NCBI RefSeq assembly: GCF_000020005.1 | Contig: NC_010718.1 | Location: 873,001 to 937,000, forward strand | Source: Natranaerobius thermophilus JW/NM-WN-LF | GTDB lineage: Bacteria; Bacillota; Natranaerobiia; Natranaerobiales; Natranaerobiaceae | Length of the DNA: 64,000 nucleotides | Direction: 5' to 3' | Shown: in pieces, positions 46,402-56,017 of the stretch | Layout of the letters: each line of letters begins with the position of its first letter | Position numbering within the stretch: position 1 is the first letter of the stretch | The notes under the pieces: model-generated | Databases searched by the model: none | Seen by the model: only the letters and a program-made list of their open reading frames with translations | What the model was told of the DNA's origin: nothing | Program-made: the position numbers and the translations under genes

Positions 46402-47544
46402 ATGGAAAAAGTTATTCTAGCTCCAGATTCTTATAAGAACTGTTTAGAGGCTAAAGATGTAGCAACTGCTATGGAGCGTGGTGTACACAGATATAATAAA
46501 AACTTAGAAACTATAAAATTACCATTATCCGATGGTGGGGAAGGTTTAATAAAGTCCCTAGTCTATGCTACTGATGGTGAACTTTATAGTCAAAAAGTGA
46601 CAGGGCCTTTAGGTTATGAAGTTACAGCTTGCTGGGGATTATTAGGAGATAACGAAACTGCTGTGATTGAAATGGCAGAAGCAGCCGGATTACAATTAGT
46701 CACCAAAGAAAATCTTGATCCCAAAATTACAACAACTTATGGTACCGGTGAATTGATTAAGGATGCTTTGAATACTGGTTGTTCGAAGTTGATCATTGGA
46801 ATCGGAGGAAGTGCTACTAACGACGGAGGCGTTGGAATGGCTCAAGCCCTTGGGATAGAATTTTTTGATGATAAAGGCAAGCCCTTAAAATATGGAGGTC
46901 AAGAGCTACTTAAATTGTCAGAAATAGATTTATCAGGTATGGATCCTAAATTACATGATATAGACATAAGAGTTGCCTGTGATGTAACCAATCCTCTGAT
47001 TGGTCCTCAAGGTGCTAGTCAGATCTTTGGTCCTCAAAAAGGCGGTCAATCTAAAGATATTGAATTGCTTGATAATGCCCTATCGCATTTTCACGATATT
47101 ATCGAAAAAGAATTGAATAAGGATGTCAAAGATATTCCCGGTTCTGGAGCGGCTGGAGGAATGGGTGCAGGTTTGATAGCTTTTATGGGAGCTGAACTAA
47201 AATCGGGAATAGACCTGGTGATGGAGGTTTTAAACTTTGAAAATCAGATTAAAGATGCTGATATAGTTATTACTGGAGAAGGCAGTTTTGATTCGCAAAC
47301 TTTGTTTGGAAAAGTGCCTCATGGAGTAGCCAAGAAAGCCAAGAAACATAAAATCCCCACCTTTGTTGTAGCCGGTAATATTAAAGAAGATTTACAAGAG
47401 TTTCATCATCATGGGATTACTGGATATTTTTCAATTATCCCCGGTCCAATAGATGAAGATCAAGCCTTTGATCGAGCCGAAGAATTACTAGAAAATACTA
47501 CTCATCAGATTATTAGGACCTTTTATGCCGGGAAAAAGAGATGA
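46402..47544 (+). CDS. Glycerate 2-kinase (GarK/GlxK family)
   Basis: 380 aa. MEKVILAPDSYKNCLEAKDVA at the start, LPLSDGGEGLIKSL, IGIGGSATNDGGVGMAQALG, PGSGAAGGMGAGLIAF and VITGEGSFDSQTLFGKVP are the family signatures. ATP-dependent phosphorylation of glycerate. GAGGAGG ribosome binding site; single gene. No glyoxylate or sugar acid genes adjoin. Confidence 0.95.
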   Translation: MEKVILAPDSYKNCLEAKDVATAMERGVHRYNKNLETIKLPLSDGGEGLIKSLVYATDGELYSQKVTGPLGYEVTACWGLLGDNETAVIEMAEAAGLQLVTKENLDPKITTTYGTGELIKDALNTGCSKLIIGIGGSATNDGGVGMAQALGIEFFDDKGKPLKYGGQELLKLSEIDLSGMDPKLHDIDIRVACDVTNPLIGPQGASQIFGPQKGGQSKDIELLDNALSHFHDIIEKELNKDVKDIPGSGAAGGMGAGLIAFMGAELKSGIDLVMEVLNFENQIKDADIVITGEGSFDSQTLFGKVPHGVAKKAKKHKIPTFVVAGNIKEDLQEFHHHGITGYFSIIPGPIDEDQAFDRAEELLENTTHQIIRTFYAGKKR

Positions 47545-47603
47545 GGACAAAGAAGAATGAAGTTTGGAAAGTTAGTATCTGGAAACCAAATATCAATTTT
47601 CAC

Positions 47604-48251
47604 CTACTTTATACCAAACTTTTCTTTATAATATTGTTTCTTTTTCCAAAATATCAAGGTGAGGATAACAAATGCGATTAAAATCAAGATTAGATTAAAA
47701 TAGCTTTGCTGTTGAAACTGAATTCCAGCATAATAAAACATAAATAGTCCCGGAAATGATCCTATTAAGGTTCCTAGAGCAAATTCTCGATATCTTATTT
47801 TACAAACTCCAAAGGCAAAGCTAACTAAATCTGAAGGGAAAATTGGCACAAATCTTAAACTGATTCCCAGTAGGATATTATCAGTGGAATTTTCTTTAAG
47901 TACCTGGATAAGTTGTTGGCTCTGGGGATAGCGAGAGATTAGCCACTTGAGTTGAAAAACTTTTCCCATAATATAAGCAGTTGATGTTCCCAGTAAGAAA
48001 CCGGTAATACAAATTAAAAATCCGATCCAGGAACCAAAGGTGAGACCAGCAACTACTGATAGGATAGAAGATGGTAACATGGTAAAAGGACGAATGACAT
48101 GGATAAGAAAATATAATAAAGGTGCTAAATAAGCGTAATTTTCAAGAAATAAGTAGATATTTTCAGCTGTGATTATATCATTAAGATATAAATAATAGCT
48201 GCCTGTTCCCACTCCTATTAACAAAACTATAATTATTCTCAGGATAGTCAT
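47604..48251 (-). CDS. TVP38/TMEM64 (VTT domain) membrane protein
   Basis: 215 aa, about five to six membrane helices. The VTT/SNARE-associated core is PFTMLPSSILSVVAGLTFGS, GFLLGTSTAYIMG, LRFVPIFPSDLVSFAFGVCK and GTLIGSFPGLFMFYY. DedA-related scramblase-like family; exact role unknown. Ends convergent to the glycerate kinase gene. Confidence 0.9.
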   Translation of the reverse strand: MTILRIIIVLLIGVGTGSYYLYLNDIITAENIYLFLENYAYLAPLLYFLIHVIRPFTMLPSSILSVVAGLTFGSWIGFLICITGFLLGTSTAYIMGKVFQLKWLISRYPQSQQLIQVLKENSTDNILLGISLRFVPIFPSDLVSFAFGVCKIRYREFALGTLIGSFPGLFMFYYAGIQFQQQSYFNLILILIAFVILTLIFWKKKQYYKEKFGIK

Positions 48252-48365
48252 ATTAACACCTCGTCTCGGTGTTATAGTTTGATCTTTCTAACAAGAATTT
48301 CTTTAAATCTTAGTATACTTTAAGGATATGGGGAATACAAGCTCTAAAAAATGTTAATTACATTA

Positions 48366-49454
48366 TTACTGGTTTTGCAATTTCGTTTTCACTCCTTCAA
48401 TGATAGCCATAATTAGTAAAAAGAACGCTAAAGGTAGAATTGCATACAAGTTAATTAAACCTATCATTTCATCAACATCTCCTTTAGTTTCTGGTACATA
48501 GGCTGCACTTATTACTAATAGGGCGAATGGAAAAACTAAGGGCTTGTAATCCTGTAGGTTGAGCCACTGGGAAGCACCAACCACTGCTGGATATAAAAAG
48601 ATTGTTACTTTAATAAATGAAGCAGAAACCCATACTATAGTCAAAAGTCCCTCGTAGCCCTGCATAAATTCTAATACCAAGATAAACCTGGTTAGTGAAA
48701 ATATCGGGAAATTGTGATTTAATACTTTATCGGGCCCTAAAGAACCTATAGTGACTAATACAGTTACAGTTAGTAGTAACCCCATGCTTACCAATCCAAT
48801 AGCTCCAGCTCGTAATCCTTCTTCTTTTGTGTTCAGGGTACAATACCAAAAAGCCATAAAGAGCACAGCTTCACCTGATAAGGCCATCGCATTTGGCAAA
48901 AACCCCAAAGGCTCTAAATAACCTTCTTCAAATAATGGTAAAAAGTTATCTAATTCAATATTTTCCAAGCTGAAAATAAAAACCAATATTAGACCTAAAA
49001 TTATTAAAGGAACTAATAATTGACAAGCGCGAGCAAAAACCTCAAAACCTGATTTCATCGAATAAATAGCTAGACTTACAATAAGTACTTTAAAGGCAAC
49101 TGCAGGAGTTTCGGGCATTAAAAGTAGTAATAGTTCGGAGTTTAACCGGACCAAGAACCCTGCAAAAACAGTGAAGGTGATTATCAAAGTCAAACCAAAA
49201 AGCTTTCCTATCATTGTTCCCACTACATTCGGGGCATATTGAATAACTGTTTCGTTGGGATATTTTTCGCCAAGCTTGACTACAGCATAAACACCAATTA
49301 TCATTAGGGAATATCCTGGTAGGATGCTAAGCCACCCTTGGAGCCCACCTTCTTCAATAGCGATTATAGGTATGTCAAGAAATATGGTCCCTAGAGCGGC
49401 AGCGGCAGTTAATATCACTGCTTGTATCCCAGACACCCGTTCATTAGTAAACAT
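48366..49454 (-). CDS. gerAB: Spore germination protein, GerAB family
   Basis: 362 aa, ten membrane helices, APC-superfamily-like B subunit of a germinant receptor, thought to bind the germinant in the spore inner membrane. Starts MFTNERVSGIQAVILTAAAA after TAGGAGGC; an earlier in-frame start (49571) would overlap the 51-aa gene. Last gene of the operon gerAA-gerAC-small protein-gerAB. Confidence 0.88.
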   Translation of the reverse strand: MFTNERVSGIQAVILTAAAALGTIFLDIPIIAIEEGGLQGWLSILPGYSLMIIGVYAVVKLGEKYPNETVIQYAPNVVGTMIGKLFGLTLIITFTVFAGFLVRLNSELLLLLMPETPAVAFKVLIVSLAIYSMKSGFEVFARACQLLVPLIILGLILVFIFSLENIELDNFLPLFEEGYLEPLGFLPNAMALSGEAVLFMAFWYCTLNTKEEGLRAGAIGLVSMGLLLTVTVLVTIGSLGPDKVLNHNFPIFSLTRFILVLEFMQGYEGLLTIVWVSASFIKVTIFLYPAVVGASQWLNLQDYKPLVFPFALLVISAAYVPETKGDVDEMIGLINLYAILPLAFFLLIMAIIEGVKTKLQNQ

Positions 49455-49498
49455 TAAACTAATGCCTCCTAATCTATGCTTCCTAATCCAAGCATCAC

Positions 49499-49654
49499 CT
49501 AAAATAAATGGAATATTAGTAGGACAGTACCACTTAATAACAATACAAAAAATGTTACTAGCTCGCCCCATTGTTTATTTGTTAACATATCAGGCACTTC
49601 TATTAAACAGATTATTAATGAGACAATTATAATTCCTGCAATTTGAAAAAACAT
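49499..49654 (-). CDS. 51-aa two-helix membrane protein of the germinant receptor operon (D-subunit-like)
   Basis: ATG at 49654, TAG at 49499. The sequence starts MFFQIAGIIIVSLIICLIE, a first membrane helix, then PDMLTNKQWGE as a turn and FFVLLLSGTVLLIFHLF as the second helix. AGGTGAAAAGT is just upstream. It lies in the 226-bp gap between gerAC and gerAB, in the same direction. Several ger operons in bacilli carry a small two-span D gene that modulates receptor function; identity here rests on size, topology and position. Confidence 0.7.
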   Translation of the reverse strand: MFFQIAGIIIVSLIICLIEVPDMLTNKQWGELVTFFVLLLSGTVLLIFHLF

Positions 49655-49680
49655 ACTTTTCACCTACTAGTGCTTTTGAA

Positions 49681-50859
49681 TTAATCTCTAATTACTCCTG
49701 TCCTTCTAACATTAGCTTCAACATCGATATTGATAGTTAATTCTGGATAAATTTCTGGCCATTCATCTTCAATTTCTTGCCACTGATGAGGGTAGTGGTT
49801 GTAAAGAGCATCACCAAAACCAAAGATATCAGCATTTAATTCTTGAGATTTTTCAAAGGCAGATTTTATTTCATTTTCAATCACAGTAGCACTCTGGCGT
49901 TCTAAAGCCTTCTTTTGATCTTCGATGGGAATTTCCGTTTTAGATTGTTTTTCTCCAACATTTCCTTGTATATTGACTGTCACTGTGATCTCAGGGGAAT
50001 TATTTTCAAATTCAGGATCTATGCTGCTATCTATCTGTATTACTTCAATACTGTGCTTGCCGTCTATTTTTTCACTATCACCTTCTTCATTAACTACCAA
50101 AACAGTTGTATCCAGGTTACCAGCTACCCAATTAAGTCCTCTGGCTTGATCTGGTTCTAAGAAGCCAGCTAGTTTATCGAAGTGATCGAATACGGCTATC
50201 CCTTCAATTTTAAGTATTTCTTCACCGTCTTCTTCCTCTTCTATAATAATTTTGGGTGCGTGGGGAGAGGTACCATTTGACTGAATGTCTCCTGTAAAAT
50301 CAAATAAAGTAACTTCGCCACCTTTTCCTAAAAAATTTTGGCCTTGTACCATATCGACTATGGCTTCTGCTGGTACCTGTTCTTGTTCGTGGGTGGCTTC
50401 TAAGATGTCGGCAGCATTATCTTCCGTTATGAGAATAAATTGATTTAACCTGATTTCGTGGTCTCGTTCAAAAAAGTCTAACACTATTTCCATATCGTCT
50501 TCGGCTACTTCATCACTAATAACTAAGATTTCATTGTATTGGAAAAATAATCTGCGGCCTGTTTTGGTAATATAATTTCTAACTGCATCAAATATCGTAT
50601 GCCCCGTGCTTTGTGCAACCCAAACTGCATCTTCACCATTACCTCCCCCTTCTCCTGTGACACCTTTTTCAACGGGTAATAATAGCTGGGTGGTGATTTC
50701 AATTAAATCGTCTTCTGTATAATCAATCCCTGTTCCCATGACTAAAGCTCGTTCTTTCATTTCAACCCTGTTCCAGCAACTGGTTAATATTAACGGATAA
50801 AGACAAACAAAGATTATGATTATTATTGATGGAAACAGTTTTGTCTTTATATTTAACAA
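49681..50859 (-). CDS. gerAC: Spore germination lipoprotein, Ger(x)C family
   Basis: 392 aa. Lipoprotein signal with LTSC lipobox (about residue 27), followed by the typical CWNRVEMKERALVMGTGIDY start of GerC proteins and the conserved IEGIAVFDHFDKLAGFL and RGLNWV segments. Extracellular-leaflet C subunit of the receptor. Ends with NVRRTGVIRD. Two-base-class spacing to the small gene, same operon. Confidence 0.92.
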   Translation of the reverse strand: MLNIKTKLFPSIIIIIFVCLYPLILTSCWNRVEMKERALVMGTGIDYTEDDLIEITTQLLLPVEKGVTGEGGGNGEDAVWVAQSTGHTIFDAVRNYITKTGRRLFFQYNEILVISDEVAEDDMEIVLDFFERDHEIRLNQFILITEDNAADILEATHEQEQVPAEAIVDMVQGQNFLGKGGEVTLFDFTGDIQSNGTSPHAPKIIIEEEEDGEEILKIEGIAVFDHFDKLAGFLEPDQARGLNWVAGNLDTTVLVVNEEGDSEKIDGKHSIEVIQIDSSIDPEFENNSPEITVTVNIQGNVGEKQSKTEIPIEDQKKALERQSATVIENEIKSAFEKSQELNADIFGFGDALYNHYPHQWQEIEDEWPEIYPELTINIDVEANVRRTGVIRD

Positions 50860-50916
50860 TTTACAAAACTCCTTATCGATTTATTGATTTATTGTTTTTT
50901 GATTTACTAATCATTA

Positions 50917-52509
50917 TTAATCATTATTTTGTTCGGGTTTAGGTCGCTGACCAAAAGGCTGACGTTTTTTGTTTTTTTCTGAGATTAATTTGGGACGTTT
51001 AAACATTAGCCACCAAGGAACACGTACCATAAAATCTTTTAGACCACTCAATGACAGGGGTGCTACGGGAGAGAAGTATGGAACACTAAAAGATCTGAGT
51101 GAACATAAATAAATGATAATAAAGTTAAATGCTGTTAATAGCCCCGGTAATCCCATGATGGCGCTAGCAAAAACAAAAGGAATTCTAAGCATAGTCAGTG
51201 CGTCTAGTTGGGTAGGAACGGCAAAACCCGATATTGCTGTTAAGGCTGTGACTATCACCACCGGTGCTCCTACTATACCGGCCTGAATCGCTGCCTCACC
51301 TAAAATTAAAGCACCTACAATACTGACAGCTTGCCCTACATTACTTGGCATTCGTATCCCAGCTTCTCTTAAAATTTCAAATATTACCCCGAAGAACAAT
51401 ATTTCTAAAAAGGTGGGGAAAGGGACTCCCTCAGACGCAACCGCTATAGAAACTGCTAATTCTTTTGGAATTAATTCCGGGTGAAAAGAGACTACGCTGA
51501 CATAGAATCCAGGTAACATCACAGTAACTAATAGAGCGATTATTCGGATACCTCTCAAAAAACTAGCATAAGAATATCTGGTATAATAATCTTCAGAAGT
51601 CATAAAAGTTTCTACGAATAGATAAGGTACATACAGGGCTATAGGTGTTCCATCAAACATCAATCCTATTCGACCATCAAGTAAATCAGCAGCTAGTTTA
51701 TCTGGTTTTTCGGTGTTTCCTACTGTGGGAAAAGGGGAGTAGGGAGCATCTTCTAGAAACTCTTCCACGTATCCAGATTCAAGTATGGCATCAATATCGA
51801 TTTCGGATAATCTGCTTTTAACTTCGTTAACGATGTTTTCGTCGGCAATATCCTCCATGTACGCGACTATCACTTCTGTTTTGGTCTGATTTCCTAGAGT
51901 AAATGATTCTAGCTTGAGGTCAGGATTCTTAATTTTTCGGCGCAATAAAGCGGTATTTTCGCTAAGACTTTCGTTAAAGCTTTCTTTAGGTCCTCGAACT
52001 ACCGTTTCTGTTTCCGGTTTTTCTATATCTCTACCTTTAACTTCCCAGCTATCGATGGATAGAGCTTCTCCATAATTCATATAGAATAGGGCAGTTTCTC
52101 CATTAACGATATTTTCAATGATTTGATTAAGATCTGAAACCTGTTCTACATTGACTGTTGGTAAGATAGAATTTTTGATATAGGATAGATCTAAGTTTTG
52201 TAATGATTCATATCTTTCCATAGGTTCCATTAGAGGTTTGACTATATTATCATTGATTTTTTCTTCATTTACGATTTTACTTAAATAGGCGATGAATGCT
52301 TTCCGGTTTTCATGACCTTGAACGTTAAACTCTCGTATAACTAGATCGAAGTTAGTGTCTAGGGCGTTTTTTATATCTTCTAAGTTCTTTTGATAACTTT
52401 TTTTAATTGGAATTGAATTTTTTTGCTGGCTTTCAACAGGTGTTTCATGTTCCTGTCCTTTGATCTGTTGAAACAGCATTTGAAATCGCTTTATAAAATG
52501 GGATAGCAT
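50917..52509 (-). CDS. gerAA: Spore germination protein, GerAA family
   Basis: 530 aa. Large soluble N-terminal domain (residues ~1-290, containing YMEDIADENIVNEVKSRL), then four to six membrane helices with the GMFDGTP-like region LMFDGTPIALYVPYLFV and the conserved ISGFAVPTQLDALTMLRIP. Nutrient-receptor A subunit in the spore inner membrane. First gene of the operon; a CTATACTA sequence about 80 bp upstream resembles a sigma-G -10 but no good -35 was found. Confidence 0.93.
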   Translation of the reverse strand: MLSHFIKRFQMLFQQIKGQEHETPVESQQKNSIPIKKSYQKNLEDIKNALDTNFDLVIREFNVQGHENRKAFIAYLSKIVNEEKINDNIVKPLMEPMERYESLQNLDLSYIKNSILPTVNVEQVSDLNQIIENIVNGETALFYMNYGEALSIDSWEVKGRDIEKPETETVVRGPKESFNESLSENTALLRRKIKNPDLKLESFTLGNQTKTEVIVAYMEDIADENIVNEVKSRLSEIDIDAILESGYVEEFLEDAPYSPFPTVGNTEKPDKLAADLLDGRIGLMFDGTPIALYVPYLFVETFMTSEDYYTRYSYASFLRGIRIIALLVTVMLPGFYVSVVSFHPELIPKELAVSIAVASEGVPFPTFLEILFFGVIFEILREAGIRMPSNVGQAVSIVGALILGEAAIQAGIVGAPVVIVTALTAISGFAVPTQLDALTMLRIPFVFASAIMGLPGLLTAFNFIIIYLCSLRSFSVPYFSPVAPLSLSGLKDFMVRVPWWLMFKRPKLISEKNKKRQPFGQRPKPEQNND

Positions 52510-52775
52510 AAAATTACACCACTTTCACTTTGCTATTTGTGTTTTAATTTAGTACCTTCGTTTGATTAGTTTGTCCTGCAATAGTATAGACTATAAACGG
52601 TTTTTTAATATTTTTATAACTTGATAATTTTTTGTGGTTTCGATATTTAATAACTGCTAATAAAAGGTTTAATTAAATAATTGATAGGGAATATAATAAT
52701 TTTGGCAGGGAATATACTTTGTAAGTCGAACCTAGAGTATTATAATCAGTGTTCTAACCAGGGAGGGAATATTCC

Positions 52776-52973
52776 ATGCCTCCAAAATCAAAAGTCAATT
52801 TATATATTATAGTCCCTGCTATAGTTGGGGGCTTTGCTGTTTTATTTGTGCTTGTTCTTGGGATTTTAGATGATCACCGAGATGAAGGTGAGCTTTTCAG
52901 AGAGGAGAGTGGAGATAAATACGGCTATGTGGATGAGTCCCAGGAGTTTTTTATCTCGATAATTTGCATATAG
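52776..52973 (+). CDS. Small single-span membrane protein
   Basis: 65 aa: MPPKSKVNLY, one helix (IIVPAIVGGFAVLFVLVLGI), then an acidic tail DDHRDEGELFREESGDKY. GGGAGGG lies 13-14 bases upstream, somewhat far. Not recognised; real gene status is moderate. Confidence 0.5.
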   Translation: MPPKSKVNLYIIVPAIVGGFAVLFVLVLGILDDHRDEGELFREESGDKYGYVDESQEFFISIICI

Positions 52974-53097
52974 ATTAGAAAATGTAACAAGAATTTGAAA
53001 TTAAGTCATAGGATAATTTGCAATGTTCATCTTTCTTTGATATAAGTTATATTAAGTGTTGAGAAATTAAAAAGTGAGAGTGAGGTATCAAATTTTT

Positions 53098-53658
53098 ATG
53101 CTACCCAAATCACATATACATTTAGGTAGGCGTTTAAGTAATTTGATTGAGGAAAATTATGAAAACTACTTTATATTAGGAAATGTGACTCCGGATTTTG
53201 CAATAGAACATAAGATAAAAAAGCATGAATACTTACATTTAAAAAAATGGTTTTTAAATTATTTTGAAAAAACCTTGGATATGAACATTGGTAATAAGAG
53301 ACTAGCTTATTATAGGCTTGGAGTAATAACACATTACTTGGCAGACTTTTTCTGCCGACCTCATAATGACAATACTATTAAGAAAAAGTACTTAAAACAT
53401 TTTAGTTATGAAAAAAAGTTACATGATGAGTTGTTAAAATATCAATTAGACTGTAATGTATCTGGAAATATATCTTTATTGGATATTGATAAAACTTTAG
53501 ATGAAAACTATAACAAATATATAGAAACAGAATACAACATTTCGAATGATCTATACTTTATAAGTGTGATAACAACTAACATAGTGAGCACTGCTAATGA
53601 GTACATCCTAGAAAACACCAGTTCAAGCATATATTGTCCGGAAAAAGATCTTCTTTAA
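53098..53658 (+). CDS. Zinc-dependent phospholipase C-like protein
   Basis: 186 aa. MLPKSHIHLGRRLSNLI, ILGNVTPDF and YRLGVITHYLADFFCRPHN carry the spaced histidines and aspartates of the zinc-dependent PLC/S1-P1-like (PF00882) fold. No signal peptide, so unlike secreted phospholipases it may be intracellular. GTGAGG precedes the ATG at 53098 by about ten bases; GTG 53074 is an alternative. Confidence 0.75.
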   Translation: MLPKSHIHLGRRLSNLIEENYENYFILGNVTPDFAIEHKIKKHEYLHLKKWFLNYFEKTLDMNIGNKRLAYYRLGVITHYLADFFCRPHNDNTIKKKYLKHFSYEKKLHDELLKYQLDCNVSGNISLLDIDKTLDENYNKYIETEYNISNDLYFISVITTNIVSTANEYILENTSSSIYCPEKDLL

Positions 53659-53694
53659 CCCATCCTAACCTGTCCTCCCCAGGATGGGTTTTTA
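53657..53694 (+). terminator. Rho-independent terminator
   Basis: 10-bp stem AACCCATCCT/AGGATGGGTT, loop of 14 nt, T-run. It overlaps the stop codon of the phospholipase-like gene. Confidence 0.9.
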
Positions 53695-53750
53695 TATGTT
53701 ATATTTAAATTACAAAACAAATATAATAGGCTTAAAAGAAAGAAGGGAAA

Positions 53751-54545
53751 ATGATGCAAGTCTACGGTGCGGATTTCAGTGGTGCTAGAAACCCCAGTCA
53801 AGGGATCTATTTTGCTCAGGGATCTTTAACAGAAGATTCATTAGTAATTGAGCGAGTTGTACAGTGTGATGATCGTCTAGATTTATTTGCTGCAATTAAT
53901 AGTTCTAAAAGTCCTTGGGGCTTGGATTTTCCATTTTCTCTACCGGCAAGTGTTTTTCAACAATTGGGAATTAAGGAGTGGAAACAACTTTTACGAGAAG
54001 TTGTCAATTGTAGTAGAACCGGTTTTGAACATAAGTTGAAAATGTCACAGATACCTAACTGTGAAGGGAGATGTCAAAGAGTATCGGATTGTTGCAGATA
54101 CGTTGATGCTATAATATCTTCTTTTAGCCCTCTAAAAAGAACTAATCCCAATATGAGGGCCATGATATACGGTGGCTTTAAATTGCTGTCTTATCTCAGG
54201 GATTTTGGCAATGTGGTTTATCCCTTTGACGAAGTAGATCATGGAGCTGCTCGTCTTTATGAAGTGTATCCTTCACATACATGGGCAAAAATAGGCTTGA
54301 CTCGGAGAAAAAATTTACAGGAATTTGCGGATGAATTTAATAAAAATTTCAATTTAAAATTAAAACTCTCTGAAGAATTATTTCATGTAGAGAGTCTAGA
54401 TGCATCTGATGCGGTAGTAGCTTGCACGACTATAGGATATGTTATTTTCAAATACGGTCTTGCAGATTGGAATGTTCAGTACCCCTGGATAACTCAAAAG
54501 GAGTGGGATTATCGTTCACAGGAGGGGTTGATTGTTAAATTGTAA
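53751..54545 (+). CDS. DUF429 domain protein (predicted RNase H-fold nuclease)
   Basis: 264 aa. Begins with GADFSGARNP (first acidic site), GLDFPFSLP, and ends with DASDAVVACTTIGYVIF, matching the DUF429 pattern, a proposed RNase H-like nuclease. Five cysteines in CEGRCQRVSDCC form a local cluster that could bind metal. Function unknown. Followed 23 bp later by a flavodoxin gene. Confidence 0.75.
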   Translation: MMQVYGADFSGARNPSQGIYFAQGSLTEDSLVIERVVQCDDRLDLFAAINSSKSPWGLDFPFSLPASVFQQLGIKEWKQLLREVVNCSRTGFEHKLKMSQIPNCEGRCQRVSDCCRYVDAIISSFSPLKRTNPNMRAMIYGGFKLLSYLRDFGNVVYPFDEVDHGAARLYEVYPSHTWAKIGLTRRKNLQEFADEFNKNFNLKLKLSEELFHVESLDASDAVVACTTIGYVIFKYGLADWNVQYPWITQKEWDYRSQEGLIVKL

Positions 54546-54568
54546 AATATATCAAGGAGGGATCTTTT

Positions 54569-55045
54569 ATGACTAAGATTTTGGTAGCCTACTTTAGTCA
54601 AACAGGTAATACTCAAAAAATGGCTAAAGCGGTAAGTGAAGGGGCTGAGCAAGCTGGTGCTGAAGTTGATGTTCTGAATGTACAACAAATCGAAGATCTA
54701 AATTCACTTACAAATTACGATGGCATCATTATGGGATCGCCTACATACTATGGGATAATGGCAAATCAAGTTAAGGAGTTCCTAGACAAAAGTATCAAAG
54801 TACATGGCAAACTTGAAGGAAAAGTAGGTGGAGCTTTTGCATCCTGTGGCATCGATGGTGGTGGTTCCGAGAGTACGGTATTAAGTATTATTCAAGCTTT
54901 ATTGGTACATGGTATGATAGTTCCCGGGTTCAGCAAAATTGGTCACTACGGCCCAGTGACTACCGGAGAACCGGATGACCGTGCAATTTCCGAGTGCAAA
55001 CAGCTGGGAGAAAGAGTAGCTAACTTAGCTGACAAAGTGAGCTAA
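54569..55045 (+). CDS. Flavodoxin family protein (WrbA-like)
   Basis: 158 aa. FMN phosphate loop FSQTGNTQKMAKAV, GSPTYYGIMANQVKEFLD and GAFASCGIDGGGSE match NAD(P)H:quinone oxidoreductase/flavodoxin-like proteins of the WrbA group, though shorter (WrbA is ~200 aa). Soluble electron carrier or quinone reductase. AAGGAGGG ribosome binding site. Confidence 0.88.
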   Translation: MTKILVAYFSQTGNTQKMAKAVSEGAEQAGAEVDVLNVQQIEDLNSLTNYDGIIMGSPTYYGIMANQVKEFLDKSIKVHGKLEGKVGGAFASCGIDGGGSESTVLSIIQALLVHGMIVPGFSKIGHYGPVTTGEPDDRAISECKQLGERVANLADKVS

Positions 55046-55095
55046 ATCTGATTTAAATTTCGTTTATAGCTCTCGTTCAAAAGTTCAAAGTAATT

Positions 55096-55126
55096 ATGGG
55101 CTGTCACAAGACAGCCCATTTTTTTA
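55096..55126. terminator. Terminator between convergent flavodoxin and TIM-barrel genes
   Basis: 10-bp stem ATGGGCTGTC/GACAGCCCAT, ACAA loop, run of seven T on the plus strand. Confidence 0.92.
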
Positions 55127-55165
55127 TAAGATACTGTGTATTTGAGTTGTTGATAATGTGGAATT

Positions 55166-55993
55166 TCAATTAATCTGTAAATTTTTAAAGTTTTTAGTTT
55201 GTTGTTTAATTGCTTGTTCTGTTGGTAGTCTTTCGATACTTGAAGCTCCAAAAAATCCGATTACACCTTGGGTATTTTCTAATATGTAGTGAGCGTCTTC
55301 CGGTTCCGAGATTGGTCCTCCATGGCAGATAACTTTGATCTTTGAATTGATTTTTTTGCCTGTATCTGCAATTTTTTGAATACGATGAGCTGCTTCTTCC
55401 AAATTCATACTAGTTTTTGCCCCAATTGTTCCTTTAGTGGTTAAGCCCATATGAGCAACTAAAATATCTGCTCCCGCTGTTGCCATTTGTTCGGCTTCCT
55501 TTTCATTAAAAACGTATGGGGTGGTTAATAAGTCAAGTGAATTTGCCTTTTCAATCATTTCCACCTCTTTATCGTAACTCATATCGGTTTCTTCTAAATT
55601 ATCACGAAAAGTACCGTCAATAAGACCTACTGTAGGAAAGTTTTGCACTCCTGAAAAACCCATAGTTTTTAGTTCTTGTAAAAACTTATCCATAATTCTA
55701 AAGGGATCTGTTCCACACACTCCTGCCAAAACTGGTGTATTTTTTACTACAGGTAATACTTCACTGGCCATTTCTTTGACAATGGCATTGGCATCACCAT
55801 AAGGTAATAGTCCAGCTAAAGAACCACGTCCTGCCATGCGATACCGACCAGAATTGTAAATGATTATTAGATCAACATCTCCGCCTTCGGCACTTTTGGC
55901 CGATATACCGGTACCAGCACCGGCACCAATGATAGCTCTACCTTGTTTTTCTTGCTCATCGATATGTTTTAGGATGTCACTTCTTTTAAACAT
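55166..55993 (-). CDS. Phosphoenolpyruvate hydrolase-family TIM-barrel protein
   Basis: 275 aa (PF09370-type). [56 protein letters not shown] and [13 protein letters not shown] are family signatures. Almost always paired with a Tm-1-like gene, as here (24 bp downstream of it). The pair is implicated in sugar-acid or nucleoside catabolism in some organisms; precise reaction not established. Confidence 0.88.
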   Translation of the reverse strand: MFKRSDILKHIDEQEKQGRAIIGAGAGTGISAKSAEGGDVDLIIIYNSGRYRMAGRGSLAGLLPYGDANAIVKEMASEVLPVVKNTPVLAGVCGTDPFRIMDKFLQELKTMGFSGVQNFPTVGLIDGTFRDNLEETDMSYDKEVEMIEKANSLDLLTTPYVFNEKEAEQMATAGADILVAHMGLTTKGTIGAKTSMNLEEAAHRIQKIADTGKKINSKIKVICHGGPISEPEDAHYILENTQGVIGFFGASSIERLPTEQAIKQQTKNFKNLQIN

Positions 55994-56017
55994 TTTACTT
56001 CCCCCTTATCAAAGATG

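Noticed and set aside
52580-52610. Sigma-G promoter for the ger operon
   Set aside because: CTATACTA resembles the -10, but no acceptable -35 at 17-18 bp.
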